Shown piece after piece: positions 45,239-56,249 of a stretch of 64,000 nucleotides of DNA; position 1 is the first letter of the stretch, and each line of letters begins with the position of its first letter. The notes below the pieces were generated by a model that saw only the letters and a list, made by a program, of their open reading frames with translations, was not told the origin of the DNA and searched no databases. The stretch is taken from assembly GCF_910594005.1 (NCBI RefSeq), contig NC_057847.1, positions 28,123,001-28,187,000 of the forward strand, given 5' to 3'. Position numbers and translations under genes: made by a program. The stretch is from Cervus elaphus. Its lineage: Eukaryota > Chordata > Mammalia > Artiodactyla > Cervidae.

Positions 45239-45424
45239 AAAAGTGAAAGTCGCTCAGTTGTGTCTAACTCTTTGTGACCCCAAGGACTTAGCTTGCCAGG
45301 CTCCTTTGTCCATGGAATTATCCAGGCAAGAACACTGGAGTGGGTTGCCATTTCCTCCTTCAGGGGATCTTCCTGACCCAGGGGTTGAATTGGGGTCTCC
45401 TGCATTGCAGGGGGATTCTTTAGA
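45239..45424 (-). repeat. Bov-tA SINE
   Basis: Antisense, AAAAGTGAAAGTCGCTCAG through GCAGGGGGATTCTTTAGAG. The tRNA-like head end is missing. Confidence 0.88.
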
Positions 45425-46609
45425 GAACTAAAAAGCAACAGGTATGATTTGATAAGCTGGGCTTGTGGCAAGAGCAGGGTTCTGTGAACCCTCTGAGGAG
45501 AAATGCTCCTCCCAGACCAAGGGGTGGTGGGAGCAGGGGTGTAGGAGAGGAGCAGGAGCCAGAGTGGGGGTTCCCTGGGTGATGCTTGACTCAGGTTTTA
45601 GAGGAGATGCTGAATTTAGTGAGGCACAGAAGGTGGGGTGATGTTTGGTCTCTTTTACCAGATCTTGACCATCTTATAAGCTATTTCAGGGAGGTGGTTG
45701 GTCCTAAGCCTAGAAAGGAACCACTACTTAAAGCAGTTAATCTGCCATATCAGTGTAGCATTGTAAACCAGAATAGAGTTGCAGAGGCTATTATGCTCTA
45801 CAATTGGACTTAAGGTACTATATGTACTTTATAAATTAGTAACCAGTATTATCTTCACAAGATTTTTCCATCTGTTTTTCCCTCTTCTTCTTCACAATCT
45901 TTTTATTCTAAAAAGAGATATGATTTCTGTACTAATGGGGAAAATTAACTTATGCCAAAGATATCACCTGGGAAAAGATCAGTTTAAAATTGAAAAGTAA
46001 AAAGTTGGGTTGCTCACTTGGAACAAAGTACTGAATTGGTCAGTAGCAGACTCCTTTCAGAATCCAAGTAAAAAATGCCTTTGCTTTCACATGGTGCATA
46101 CCCCCTCAAGTAACCTATCCTTGCATGTATAATTTGTTTTGTCTGTATTCCCATCTCAAAGTGTCAAGCTGTCAGAATAAGCTCTCATATTCAGAAAATT
46201 TCTCTTGTCCAGTGACACAAACCTAGATGCTCAGACATTTTTAAGTGGAGATCACAATCACTTAATATTCCCTTACAGTTCTTACCTTATAACAAAGGTC
46301 AAACTCTCACCTTAATTGCAGGCTATTCAAAATAGGTATGTTTTCTACAGCATTTAGTTAAGTGAGAATTAAATCTAAGTGGATAATAAGCAAGGTCTGG
46401 TTTTGGCAAGAAGTTGTAAGGTCGTCCTCTGATCAGCTTTTCCCAAAGCGAAGCAGTCATTCTGCAGCTATTCCATTAAAACAAACAAAAAAGATCTTTC
46501 TGGTCAAAATCAGTTAGTAAAATACTGCATATTATATACTCTGCCTTGTAGATTCACATCATATTAGCATGTTATAATGATATGCTAATTCATATCATTA
46601 GCAATGAAA
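45425..46609. other. Intergenic sequence; ends in a 10-bp hairpin
   Basis: No gene recognised. ORFs of 73-75 codons at 45.6-46.0 kb have no known domain. TAATGATATG (46575-46584) pairs exactly with CATATCATTA (46591-46600) around a six-base loop, right at the next SINE's insertion point. Confidence 0.5.
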
Positions 46610-46827
46610 GGGCTTCCCTGGTAGCTCAGCTGGTAAAGAATCTGCCTGCAATGCAGGAGACCCTGGTTCGATCCCGGGATCAGGAAGATCCCATGGAGAA
46701 GGAACAGGCCACCCATTCCAGTGTTCTTGCCTAGAGAATCCCCATGGACAGAGGAGCCTGGTGGGCTACAGTCCACGGGGTCGCAAACAGTAGGACACAA
46801 CTGAGCGACTAGGCACCCACACAGCAC
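46610..46827 (+). repeat. Bov-tA SINE with intact Pol III boxes and 10-bp target duplication
   Basis: Sense, full length. The tRNA-like head has an intact A box (TAGCTCAGCTGG, 46622-46633) and B box (GGTTCGATCCC, 46665-46675). AGCAATGAAA flanks it at 46600-46609 and 46828-46837. Among the best-preserved SINEs here. Confidence 0.93.
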
Positions 46828-47377
46828 AGCAATGAAAAGTGTTGCAAAGTTCTGGTTTCCAGTAATGGAGGAGTAACTTCTATTAGACAAGCCCTTCCAC
46901 AGATAACAACTAAAAATTCTGGAAAAAAAAATTTTTTTTTAACTACCTGAAGACACTAGAAAGCAATGAAAAGCAGGCAGAAATTGGAGTACAGCCTACA
47001 TTTGGAAGAAGGGATTGGCACTAGCTAAGTTTCCATTTTTAGTTTTCTGCTGAAGAGAGGCTCTGATCTCTGTAAAGCAAGGAGGCTGAAATTCAATAGA
47101 AAACTCTAGGCTTTATCTGCTTGAAGAACCAAAGGACAAAGTTCAGAGTGACCACGGCAGCTTGAAAGAATGGAGAGAATCCTGGGCAGAAGAGAGGCTG
47201 TAAGGAAGAGCTTTAAATTCCGCACATAAACTCTAATCACATCTTTGGCTGCCCTTGAATTATATACGCATAAGCAGATGCTAAAAGAACTGAGCAGAAA
47301 CTTCAGCTGCTGCTTGCTTATCAGTCTGACCAAGTTTACTGCCTACTAAAACAAAAGGTCAATACTCCTTAGAGTAG

Positions 47378-47568
47378 CAGTCCCCAACCTTTCTGGTACC
47401 AGAGACCAGTTTCATGGAAGACAATTTTTCCATGAAGTGAAGAGTGGGAGGGTGTGGCTGCAGGATGACTCAAGCACGTTACATTTGTTGTGCACTTTAT
47501 TTCTGTTATTATTACATCAGCTCCACCTCAGATCATTAGGCATTAGATCCCAAGTTTGGGGACCCCTG
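47378..47568 (+). repeat. MER1-like hAT-Charlie element
   Basis: It begins CAGTCCCCAACCTTTCTGG and ends GTTTGGGGACCCCTG, which are inverted ends of the family. Interior TTTCATGGAAGACAATTTT and GCACTTTATTTCTGTTATTA match. The subfamily name is tentative. Confidence 0.65.
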
Positions 47569-47599
47569 CTTCAGAGGAATATAACCCAGAGTCTCTTCA

Positions 47600-48490
47600 A
47601 CCATTAACAGTGTCTAGGATACAATAAAAATTGGTAGACATACTAAGAAATACAAATGCAATCCACATTCAAGAGAAAAGGCAATCAATGGGAACTCATC
47701 TCAAAATGATCAAGACATCGATATCAGTAGACAAAAATTATAAAACAGTTATGCTCAGGGATAGAAATGGAAACATGTTTGAAATGAATGGACACAGAAA
47801 TCCACGCCCATACAGATCAAACCAAATTCCCAAAAACAAAAAACAAAGGAAAAGTCTTGAAAACAACAAGAAAGAAAGTTACCTTACCTATAAAGGAAAA
47901 AGTACTTAAATGACCACAGATTTCTCATCAGAAACCATAGAGGCCAGAAACGAATGGGGTAACATTCTCCAAGTGCTGAAAGAAAAAACTGTGAACCCAG
48001 AATTCAATATTCACTGAGAATATCCTTCAAGAATGAAGAGGAAATAAAGTCATTCTAAGATAAAAACTAAGAGAATGTGTTGTGAGAAGACCTGCCCTAA
48101 AAGAATGGATACAGAGTGTTTCCTAAAAAAGAAAGAAATCTTGGAACATTGGAAAGAAAGGAATAACAAAGGAGAGAGTAAATATTAATATATATGAAAA
48201 ATGCAATAGATTTCTTCCTGATCTTGAATCTTCCAAACTTTGTTTGATGGTTGAATCAAAAATTATATACTGTTTGACGTGATTCTCAATAGGTAGAGGA
48301 AATACTTTAGACAATCATAATAAAATTTGGTGGGTGGGGGAAGAGAATATAAATGGTGTGGGGAAGAGGAAGTAAATGTGAATATAAGAGTTTTGTGAGA
48401 GAACTTTGTGGTGATGCAGTACTTCTGGATCTTGATTGTGGTGGAGGTATCATGAATATATACATGATAAAGAGGCACAGAACTATAAAC
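47600..48490 (+). repeat. HAL1/L1-lineage remnant
   Basis: CATCAGAAACCATAGAGGCC, then AAGTGCTGAAAGAAAAAACT, then AATATCCTTCAAGAATGAAG match an ancient L1/HAL1 ORF1 region in sense. Frames are broken. A second piece follows at 48970-49720. Confidence 0.55.
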
Positions 48491-48536
48491 TCGCATTGCA
48501 CCGTTGCCAGATTTATATTATACTATACTTATGCAA

Positions 48537-48766
48537 GGGCTTCCCCGCTGGCTCAGCGGTAAAGAATCTGCCTGCAATGCAGGAGCCGCAGGAGATCCGG
48601 GTATGATCCCTGGGTTGGGGAGATCCCCTGGAGGAGGGCATGGCAACCCACTCAGGTATTCTTGCCTGGAGAATCCCATGGGCAGAGGAACCTGGGGGAC
48701 TGCAGTCCATAGGGCTGCAAAGAGTTGGGCATGACTGAAGCGACTTAGCACGCATGCACGCACACA
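48537..48766 (+). repeat. Bov-tA SINE
   Basis: Sense, full length, GGGCTTCCCCGCTGGCTCAG through GCGACTTAGCACGCATGCAC. It has a small duplication in the head (GGAGCCGCAGGAGA). TTATGCA is present on both sides. Confidence 0.9.
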
Positions 48767-48969
48767 TATTTATGCATGATATAATCATTGGGGCATGTTG
48801 GGTCAAAAGTCCATGATAACTCTGTACCATCTTTGTAACTTCCTATGAGCCTATATCATTTCAAAACTATAAGTTGTTTTTTTTTTTAAGTAGAAGAAGA
48901 GGGAATATAAAATACAGAAATGTTCGCTGACTTGAATTCTTATTTACTAAAAATATATATAATTTAAAA

Positions 48970-49720
48970 AAATGAACAGAGCCTCAGTGACCTGGGAGCA
49001 ATATCAAAAGCTCAAACACATTGTAAATGGAGTTCCAGAAAAAGAAGAGAGAATGGGGCAGAAAAATATTCAGAGACACAATGGCTAAAAATGCCCCAAG
49101 TTTGGTAGAGACATAAATTTATAGATTCAAGAGGCTCAGTAAGCCTAAAGTACAACTTTTTAAAAAAGCATACACTTGAGTATATCATAATTAAACTGCC
49201 AAAACCAAAGGTAAAGAGAAAATCTTGAAAATGACCAGAAACAAAAAAACACATTACATACAAGCAAATAATAATACAACTGACTACTGCTTACTACTTT
49301 TTTATTTGGCTCTATTATACAATGTGCAGGATCTTAGTTCCCAGGGTTGAAACCCAACTCCAGCAGCAAGAGGGCCAAGTCCTAATCACTGGACCACCAG
49401 GGAACTCCCCTAACTACTGTCTAAACATCATGAGTTATTGAGGCCAAAACACAGTAGAACAACATCTTTAGGGTGTCAAAATGAAAAATCTGTCAACCCA
49501 GAATTCTACACCCAGGGAATATATCTTTCAAAAATAAAAATTATATAGACTACTTTTAGAAAAATGAAAACAAGAATTTATCATCAGTAGACCCGCACTA
49601 AAGAATTACTAGAGGAAGTTCTTCAGGATGAGGTAAATGATGCCAGATGGAAACTTAGACTTCAGGAGAGGATGACAAACACTGGAAAACTACTTCTGCA
49701 TTTCTTTCTTTCATAAGATT
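48970..49720 (+). repeat. HAL1/L1-lineage remnant, continued
   Basis: CCTCAGTGACCTGGGAGCAA, then GAAAATGACCAGAAACAAA, then TCTGTCAACCCAGAATTCTA, then GAGGAAGTTCTTCAGGATGA. Same lineage as 47.6-48.5 kb; interrupted by a CHR SINE. Confidence 0.55.
49302..49408 (-). repeat. CHR-type tRNA SINE fragment
   Basis: Antisense: CAGGATCTTAGTTCCCAGGG, then AGTCCTAATCACTGGACCAC, then CAGGGAACTCCC. It sits inside the HAL1-like remnant. A short TACTACTG-like sequence is on both sides. Confidence 0.8.
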
Positions 49721-50350
49721 TTTAATTGAAATATGGTCTAAGCAACATGAATGTAGTTCATCTTCATTTCTCTAAAATACTTATGATTATATAAAACAAA
49801 ACTGTTAACATTATATTGTGGACTTATAATAATATGTATAATTAATTGTGACAGAGGAAATGCAGGTTGAGTGTGGTCAGTAAAATGGAATTGCCTGGAA
49901 GGGCCAGGGCATGGTGGGTACTGTGACATGTCTAGACCACTTGCAAATTAAACTAAATGAGCTAATATATATAAAATTACATGACAATGTGCTTGAGTCA
50001 TATATTTAAAAAAATGTCAAAAGTACTTGCCAATTAAGATCAATCTGAAACGAAATATGGTATGCCTGAAATTGATAATGTAAATCAGTGACAAAATATA
50101 TAACTTATACAAATTCAATTCACACAATATCATGGTTCTATTGCATAACAGGTGTTATTACACCTACACAACATAATATACCATTAACATTTCCCAGGAG
50201 ACAAGAAGTAGGTGAAAAAACTAAATGAGCAGTTAATTTAAGATTCAATGAATATTGACACTGCTCAGATGCTAATTATCTTTTTTGGTGTGGAAAAAAA
50301 AAATCCAACTTTTCATCCATAATGAATTATGTGTTTTCTCAAAGATTGTG
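49721..50350. other. AT-rich sequence, nothing recognised
   Basis: No gene. The only structured item noticed is AGGTGT-TATT-ACACCT at 50150-50165, an inverted pair of T-box-like half-sites. Confidence 0.4.
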
Positions 50351-50569
50351 CGTGTGTGCTCAGTTGGTCAGTCATGTCCGAACTCTGCGACCCCATGGAT
50401 TATAGCCCACCTGGCTCCTTTGTTCATGGGATCCTCTGGGCAAGAATACTGGAGCAGATTGCCATTTCCTCCTCCAGGAAATCTTCCCAACCCAGGTATC
50501 AAACCTGTGTCTCTTGTGTCTCCTGTATTGGGAGGCAGGGTCTTTACCACTAGCACCACCTGGGAAGGC
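50351..50569 (-). repeat. Bov-tA SINE
   Basis: Antisense, CGTGTGTGCTCAGTTGGTC through GCACCACCTGGGAAGGCT. It has the same TGTCTCCTGTATTGG insert subtype as 41.0 kb. The only minus-strand Bov-tA right of 46 kb. Confidence 0.88.
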
Positions 50570-50624
50570 TCGAGAATAAGTTACTATAAACACGGAGTTC
50601 TGTAATAACTAGCAATTTTATTAT

Positions 50625-50785
50625 TTTTTAAAATATTTATTTATTTGGCTGAGCCAGAGGTCTTAGTAGGGGTAAGCAGAATCTGTAGCTGTGAAATGTG
50701 AGATCTAGTTCCCTGATCAAGGATTGAACCCGGGCTCCCCCACATTGGGAGCGTGGAGTCTTAGCCACTGGACCACCAAAGGAAG
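50625..50785 (-). repeat. CHR-type tRNA SINE
   Basis: Antisense: ATTTATTTGGCTGAGCCAGA, then CCCTGATCAAGGATTGAACC, then GTCTTAGCCACTGGACCACC. Confidence 0.82.
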
Positions 50786-50842
50786 TCTCTTAACCCAGTT
50801 CTTTTTCTAACTTACACTGCATCTGCTTTGATTGCCTACCGA

Positions 50843-50955
50843 TGGCACCCCACTCCAGCACTCTTGCCTGGGAAATCCCATGGTCGGAGGAGCCTGGTAG
50901 GCTGCAGTCCATGGGGTTGAGAAGAGTTGGACACAACTGAGTGACTTCACTTTCG
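50843..50955 (+). repeat. Bov-tA SINE, 3' half
   Basis: Sense, 5' truncated: TGGCACCCCACTCCAGCACT through GAGTGACTTCACTTTCG. Confidence 0.9.
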
Positions 50956-53952
50956 ATATTACAGAGTATGGTGCCAGCTCAGATCCTACATGGAGGAAAA
51001 CTCCATGACAGTTTTGAAACAGTCTCTGATCCTTCTGGCAATATAAAGGTATAGTACTCAGAGTACACAGTATAGAGAAACCTGACAGCATTTTCAATAA
51101 TAAACAAACTGTCGACTAAAAAATTAGTTTACAACCTGAAAGCAGAGAGTGTTTTATTCGGTGGGAAAATCTTAGGACTTTAAGTCTGGGAGGCAGGATC
51201 TCAGGTAGACCTGAGGGACTGCTCCAAGGAGGAGGGAGTCAGGCTACATACAAGTTTATAACAAAGGGGACAGGCGGTTTGAACATCAAAGATTATTGTT
51301 AAGTAAGGAAAACCAGATAGCAAGGTAAGCAATTTAGCATTCTTCTATGTATGGGAAGAAGCAAGAGTCTGGGATTTTTGAAGTCATTCCTTTCATATGC
51401 ATCTCAGCTATCTGGGCCAGCATCTGTTATCTGTTTTTTGACTTCTCACTGCCCCCTCTCCCCACTCCCACCCAGCTCTTTGGCAATCACCATAGCGGGC
51501 ATGGAGGCATGTGCTGGATTGTTTTCCCCCTTGGGAGACTTCATTCACATTTGGAGGCCCGAAATCGCTGATGGCTGTTACATCCTTGTTTACTGATATT
51601 CCATTTCACAAAACTTAAAAAAAAAAAAAAAATTCTTCCCTATTGAAAAACTAACAAAAAGACCTGGGAAAGAGACTTTCAGAACAATGGTTACAACTTC
51701 TTGTCTAGATAAATCATAATATACACAAATAGCTTCCAAAATAACTTTTATTACTATATAAAAACAAGAAAAAAATAGATGCATATTTTTTCTACAAAAT
51801 TATAAAATATTCAGGCTATTTAACATTTTTGCATAAATGTATTGAGATTAAAAAGGTAGATTTAAACAGAGAAATCTTTTCCACTTAAAGTTTTCAGGTA
51901 CTTTGTAGGGGATAAAGAAGTTTTCATTCTTCTATACTTTCCTATGTGTAGCTTAAAGACAGCAGTTACAGTTTTCTGTCTGAGTTATCTAAAAAAGGAC
52001 ATACAAAGATAAAAATTCCATCATGCTTCAATAAAATTAGCAAAAAGCTTCACTTCAGGCTTTCAGATTTGGCAGTTGCGGTCAGTTTTGCACTGGAATT
52101 TCCAACTCAGCAGGGAAAGAGCCTAATTAAAAGCAAGACATCCTCTTTATTTTGTCCTTCAGAAAACAAAAATCACTTGTCAGTATTCCTTAAAAAGTGC
52201 AGTTACCTCCTTTGTCATTTGATCATAAGGTCTGAGCTACTGTTTCTAACCCACACAGCTTAAATGAAACCAGGAGAGGAAAGGGAGGGAGGGACTTTGA
52301 GGGTGGATTCAGTTTGACATAATGAGCACAGGAAGCTGTACACTTTTGATAACATTAATTCAAAAAGTATAATCGTCTGAGTTTCTCAATAAACCCTTCG
52401 AGACAAAAGCCTTTAGTGTTGATTTAGATGCGTGTTAAAATAAAGCTTTTTTTCCTGAAATTAGATTATGGGGTAAGGCAAGCCAGACCATCTCTGTAGA
52501 TGATATAAGCTATAATTATTTGGTAAGATTTCAATCACTGTTTTGGAATTGATACCTAAGGCTTTCTTCTCCCGTGTTCTTTTTGTGGACTTTTTAATGA
52601 GATATTCTGGGGGGAGATGCTTTAGGTAGGAAATACCAGCTTTTGAAAGATAAAGGTATAATTATCATTAGAATAAAAGGTCCATTAAAAGAATCTCAAA
52701 CAGAAAGGTTTTCTAGATATATTTTACTATGCATTGTTTTCACAAAGGTTGAAAAAGAAAGAAAAGAAGTTCCTATAATATCTGTAAGATGAACCTCACA
52801 TTAGCCCACAAGAGGGATAAAATAAAGGGCTGAGATGAGGAGTGCTCGAATACTTCTCAAGGGAGCAGCACAGTCTAGTGCCATAATTAGCTTTTCATTT
52901 TCTCTTTCCTGGCCTGTATGAAATGGAATGGCAGCTTCAATCCTTGGGGTGGCCATTAAGCCCTTGCCCCCCCAAATACCTGGAATTTTGTGCACCTCTA
53001 TGTAATGAAACATCCATTTACCAAAATATGTTTCTGTGTGACAATTCAATACCTCCTTCCACTTAGGACCTGAATTGCAGCAGGCTCTACTTCTATTGAA
53101 TTTATGTGCATATCACATACATATACGCCAGGCACTGCGCTGGGCACTGGGGATCCCTATGACTATTGCCAAAATTTTGGAAACAGAATGAAGAAGACGA
53201 CAGTATTTTGGCAAGCAACTCAAATGATGATCATCAAACTTCAGAGATGTGATGGAGACTAGCTCATACTCATTCTATGGGCATAATTACCAGTTACCCT
53301 AAAAGGAAATTTGCTAAACACCAAAAACATTAAGTTTATTTGGTAGAAACAGTTTAAAATTGCAGGGAAACCAAAAATCAACCCTCAGATAAAATGCATT
53401 GTTTCAGCATAGGCACCCCTCTAGGTTTTAAGTCAGCTCAGAGCCTAGATAGAGATCTCATTCATGAAAATTGTCATCTCTGAGTCTTAATTCACTACTG
53501 AGAACCCAAAACACAAGATACCCCCCCATCCCAGAATTCCACTCAAATCAGGAAGGACTCTAGCTTTTGCCCCTGGGGAAGGGCAGACCATGAAGTTCAT
53601 CTCTCCGTGAAGTTCTTCTCTCCTACCTCCAAATCCAAAGCTATTTAGCAGCTAAGATTCTGAAGAACCAAAATTATAATTGATGAACTTTGAAAGCTAT
53701 AGATGTTCTTGCCTAAACCTCTCTTTATTACCAAGACACAATTTTAACATCAAAGGGGCATCAAGGTAAGTCATGGCTTGTTGGCAGTGGCAGGGTGCCC
53801 ATGGTGAATCTCCAGGTAAGGGTAGGCCCTCTTCCTTGTTCATTTGAGGAATCTGCCTTGTAAACAGAGCCAGAAGGTAAATTTTGAAAACTCTACTGCA
53901 TTCCACCAAATGAGGTTTATCCAAGTGGGGTCAAAACAGGTGTAAATTAGCA

Positions 53953-54160
53953 TGGGCTTCCCTAGTGGCTCAGACAGTAAGAATCCACCTGCAATGCAGA
54001 AGATCTGGGTTTACTCCCTGGGTTGGGAAGATCCCCTGGAGAAAGAAATGGCAACACACTCCAGGATCCTTATCTGGAGAACCCCATGAGCAGAGAAGCC
54101 AGGCAGGCTACAGTCTATAGGATCGCAGAGACACGACTGAGCGACTTAGGATGCACGCAT
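53953..54160 (+). repeat. Bov-tA SINE (antisense to CYBRD1)
   Basis: Sense Bov-tA, TGGGCTTCCCTAGTGGCTCA through GCGACTTAGGATGCACGCAT. If the UTR call is right it lies in the CYBRD1 3' UTR on the opposite strand. Confidence 0.9.
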
Positions 54161-54189
54161 GAAGACAACAACATAGTGAATCATGGACT

Positions 54190-54410
54190 GACCTGAGGTG
54201 CCAAAATGCCAGTTTTGGAGTCTCAGTTTCACTACTCATTAGCTGTGTGACTGTCAGGCAGGTTACTAACCTCTCTCAGATCTTTCATCTGTAAAATGGA
54301 GATTTTAATGGTGCCTACTGCAAAAGTGATATCTGAGGATTGAATGAGCTAAGATTTATAAAGTGCTTAGGATAGTACTGGCACTTAGTGAGTTCCATGT
54401 TTAAAAACGC
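54190..54410 (+). repeat. MIR SINE
   Basis: A long, well-kept MIR: AGCTGTGTGACTGTCAGGCA, then CTTTCATCTGTAAAATGGAG, then GAGGATTGAATGAGCTAAGA, then AGTACTGGCACTTAGTGAG. Confidence 0.85.
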
Positions 54411-55195
54411 CAGAAACTTAGGGGAAAGTGTTCTTTGAGGATCGTAGAGCAGTTTATACTGCCTATGTATTCAGGTATATTCTCATCATAATTAGGTTTG
54501 GAATCTGGATCATAAAGTACACCAAACCCAAGGAAGTCTTGGGATTAAGTCAATTTGGAAAAACTTCTAAGTCCTACCAGAGGAGACCTTTAGCTACCTA
54601 CAGTCCTGTCACTGCTCCAAAGTGCCCTAAAATAAACCCTGGTCTCCAGGGCCAATCTAAGGACAAACCAGCTGGGGAGGGAGCAAAGGGCAGATACAGG
54701 GAAAAGGGAGCCAGTTGCTTTCCTACATTTTCTTCTGGGCTCTAGTCATGATACCGGTGTAGCATTAACTCTGTCCCAGATATTCATGATCTGATTCTAA
54801 AACTTTATAACTGGATTCCCAGAATAAACAGAAAATGACTACATGATTAGAGGCCAGGGAAGCTGCCAGTTTATCAGATTTACCCACTGTAGACATATTT
54901 TGATCATTTGTTCTATGCAAGGCACTGTGCTAAATGCTTTGGTCCTCAACGAGAAAGAGGTAATATAAGCACAATTTATATCTACTGTTATTAATATTTA
55001 CATTGATCATCTCCCTTTCAATTTGGGTAAGTTCATAAGCCTCAATCAATATAAACACTTTGAAGACATCCTATTTTCTGATTAGAATAAATATTGACTC
55101 TGTGGACCTCAATCATCTCATGGGTAAATAGGAGAAGCTAAACTGGAGAGCTAGTTTTTTAAACTGGAGTTATATAGCTACATTGCTAGCCCATT

Positions 55196-55496
55196 TTACA
55201 TGGTGGATCTCTGTCCAGCCTCATCAAGGGTGATGTTTCTTTTCCTTGCTGCTGCTTCATTGTTTAACTCCGAATCTGATTTGTCCACGTTGCCAAAGTT
55301 CATGGCCACGGAACTTTCCACTCCCTCTGGAGCACCTCCATTTGGCTGAAAAAAGACAGAGTTTGGTTCTTTAGGACGTTTCCATTGTGGTCTGGTGACT
55401 ATCCAAAAGATGAGAGCCCCAAACACCAGAATCAGAAGGCCAAGGGTGTTTGTGAAAACACCTTCTGGTGGCAATGAACTGTATGCAGGACTTTTC
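55196..55496 (-). CDS. CYBRD1: CYBRD1 (cytochrome b reductase 1, Dcytb), last exon
   Basis: Terminal coding exon, 301 bp with stop TAA at 55196-55198. CYBRD1 is an ascorbate-dependent transmembrane di-haem reductase of the cytochrome b561 family. It reduces dietary ferric iron (and copper) at the intestinal brush border before uptake. The exon encodes the last transmembrane helix (NTLGLLILVFGALIFWIV) followed by the basic TRPQWKRPKEPN stop-transfer and the cytosolic tail, ending DEAGQRSTM, which is the family's hallmark C-terminus. About 99 residues plus a codon shared with exon 3. The start is set by a TTTTTCTATAG acceptor at 55497; the shared codon becomes Leu (TT|G), giving ALKSPAYSS across the junction. 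Upstream in-frame ORF sequence, up to 55654, is intron. Compared with human the helix and last 25 residues are nearly unchanged, while the middle of the tail (after PNGG) is diverged and one residue shorter. Confidence 0.95.
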
Positions 55497-56043
55497 CTAT
55501 AGAAAAAGAGAGAGTGTGTCCAGTTACAAACAGGGTGATAGAGCAACATGCCAAACAGTCTTGAATTTATCTGCTCAAAAGGCACACTGGTACAGTGTGT
55601 AAATTCAACATAAATTCCCTTCAAGCTTGATATTAAGAAATTCATATAATTCATTCAGTTGATTAGTACAAAACTTAAAAAGTTCATAAAGTATGGAAAT
55701 AATATAGCACCTGTACCACTTAAAATTAAAAAAAAGGATGATACAAAAATGTAGGTATATCATAATTACAGTTAATATAAAAATATGTATATCAAACCAA
55801 TTGAAAGAGCATGCAGAACTTCAAAGGTAGTTTTGTAAGAGTGGTATAATTTGTTGACTGTTTGGTTTTTCTTTCAAGCGTTATTAATGCTATATTACGT
55901 GTATAACACATTTTTAAAAATAAATATTTAAATTTTTTATTTTCACCATTTAAAAAATGTTGTCCCATTTATATTTGTCCAATGAACAAGTATTTAATAT
56001 TTTGTAGCTGAAGAATTGCAGTTAAGAAAACTATGAAACTTAC
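55497..56043 (-). other. CYBRD1: CYBRD1 intron 3 (547 bp)
   Basis: On the minus strand it starts with a consensus donor GTAAGT at 56043 and ends with a pyrimidine-rich TTTTTCTATAG acceptor at 55497. Phase 2/1 joining keeps the reading frame. AT-rich, no mobile element recognised. Confidence 0.9.
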
Positions 56044-56198
56044 AATGCAAAAATCAGCTTCTCAGTCAATCCCATAAGTACAGTTGCAATCACTGTTCCA
56101 AAGATGAAAAGTCCGGAATAAACATGTATGGGCATGAGAAGTGCTCGGAGAGAAAGTGGAGCCCAAGGAAGCAGAAAGACAAAAAAACCTAGGAGAAG
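56044..56198 (-). CDS. CYBRD1: CYBRD1, exon 3 (penultimate exon)
   Basis: A 155-bp exon encoding 51 full codons plus two bases. The product reads LLLGFFVFLLPWAPLSLRA, then LLMPIHVYSG, then FGTVIATVLMGLTEKLIFAL. It covers two transmembrane segments and the connecting loop of the b561 fold. The histidine in MPIHVYSG corresponds to human His159, one of the four haem ligands. The arginine in LSLRA, a position conserved in the family, is kept. Acceptor: TTTGATGTTCAG just before 56198. Donor: GTAAGT at 56043. The polypyrimidine tract is short and the branch-point region carries a 19-bp tandem duplication (see 56212-56249). The Met used to start the open frame at 56228 lies in the intron and is not a start. 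Exons 1 and 2, with the other haem ligands, are not in the window as far as I can see. Confidence 0.94.
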
Positions 56199-56211
56199 CT
56201 GAACATCAAAA

Positions 56212-56249
56212 AATTCAGAGGTTATCAATTAATTCAGAGGTTATCAATT
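56212..56249. repeat. Perfect 19-bp tandem duplication upstream of CYBRD1 exon 3
   Basis: AATTCAGAGGTTATCAATT occurs at 56212-56230 and again at 56231-56249. On the gene strand each copy has a TTGAT that fits the branch-point consensus, about 27 and 46 bases upstream of exon 3. Confidence 0.9.

Larger units (their letters stand above)
51725..55195 (-). other. CYBRD1: Probable CYBRD1 3' UTR
   Basis: The stretch directly downstream of the CYBRD1 stop codon (gene on the minus strand) is unusually poor in repeats apart from a Bov-tA at 53953-54160 and a MIR. Minus-strand AATAAA signals occur opposite 51744-51749, 52146-52151, 53335-53340 and 53724-53729. The most distal is followed by T/GT-rich sequence and would give a UTR of about 3.45 kb, similar to the long CYBRD1 3' UTR known from human. 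The end point is an inference. ORFs here of up to 105 codons are not believable genes. Confidence 0.4.

Noticed and set aside
46610..46700. Possible tRNA gene
   Set aside because: A and B boxes belong to the tRNA-like head of a Bov-tA SINE; no cloverleaf acceptor stem closes.
50150..50165. Inverted T-box half-sites AGGTGT/ACACCT
   Set aside because: A 6-bp inverted pair is expected by chance in 64 kb and there is no supporting context.
53101..53160. CAGTGC loops as an iron-responsive element in the CYBRD1 3' UTR
   Set aside because: The bases flanking the CAGTGC on the gene strand do not pair into the required upper stem, and the sequence looks like an L2 remnant.
54428..54745. 105-codon plus-strand ORF downstream of CYBRD1
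   Set aside because: No recognisable family, no repeat-independent support, and it lies antisense in the likely CYBRD1 3' UTR.
55497..55654. N-terminal extension of the exon 4 open frame
   Set aside because: The sequence upstream of 55497 is intron; the TTTTTCTATAG acceptor and the exon 3 phase set the exon boundary.
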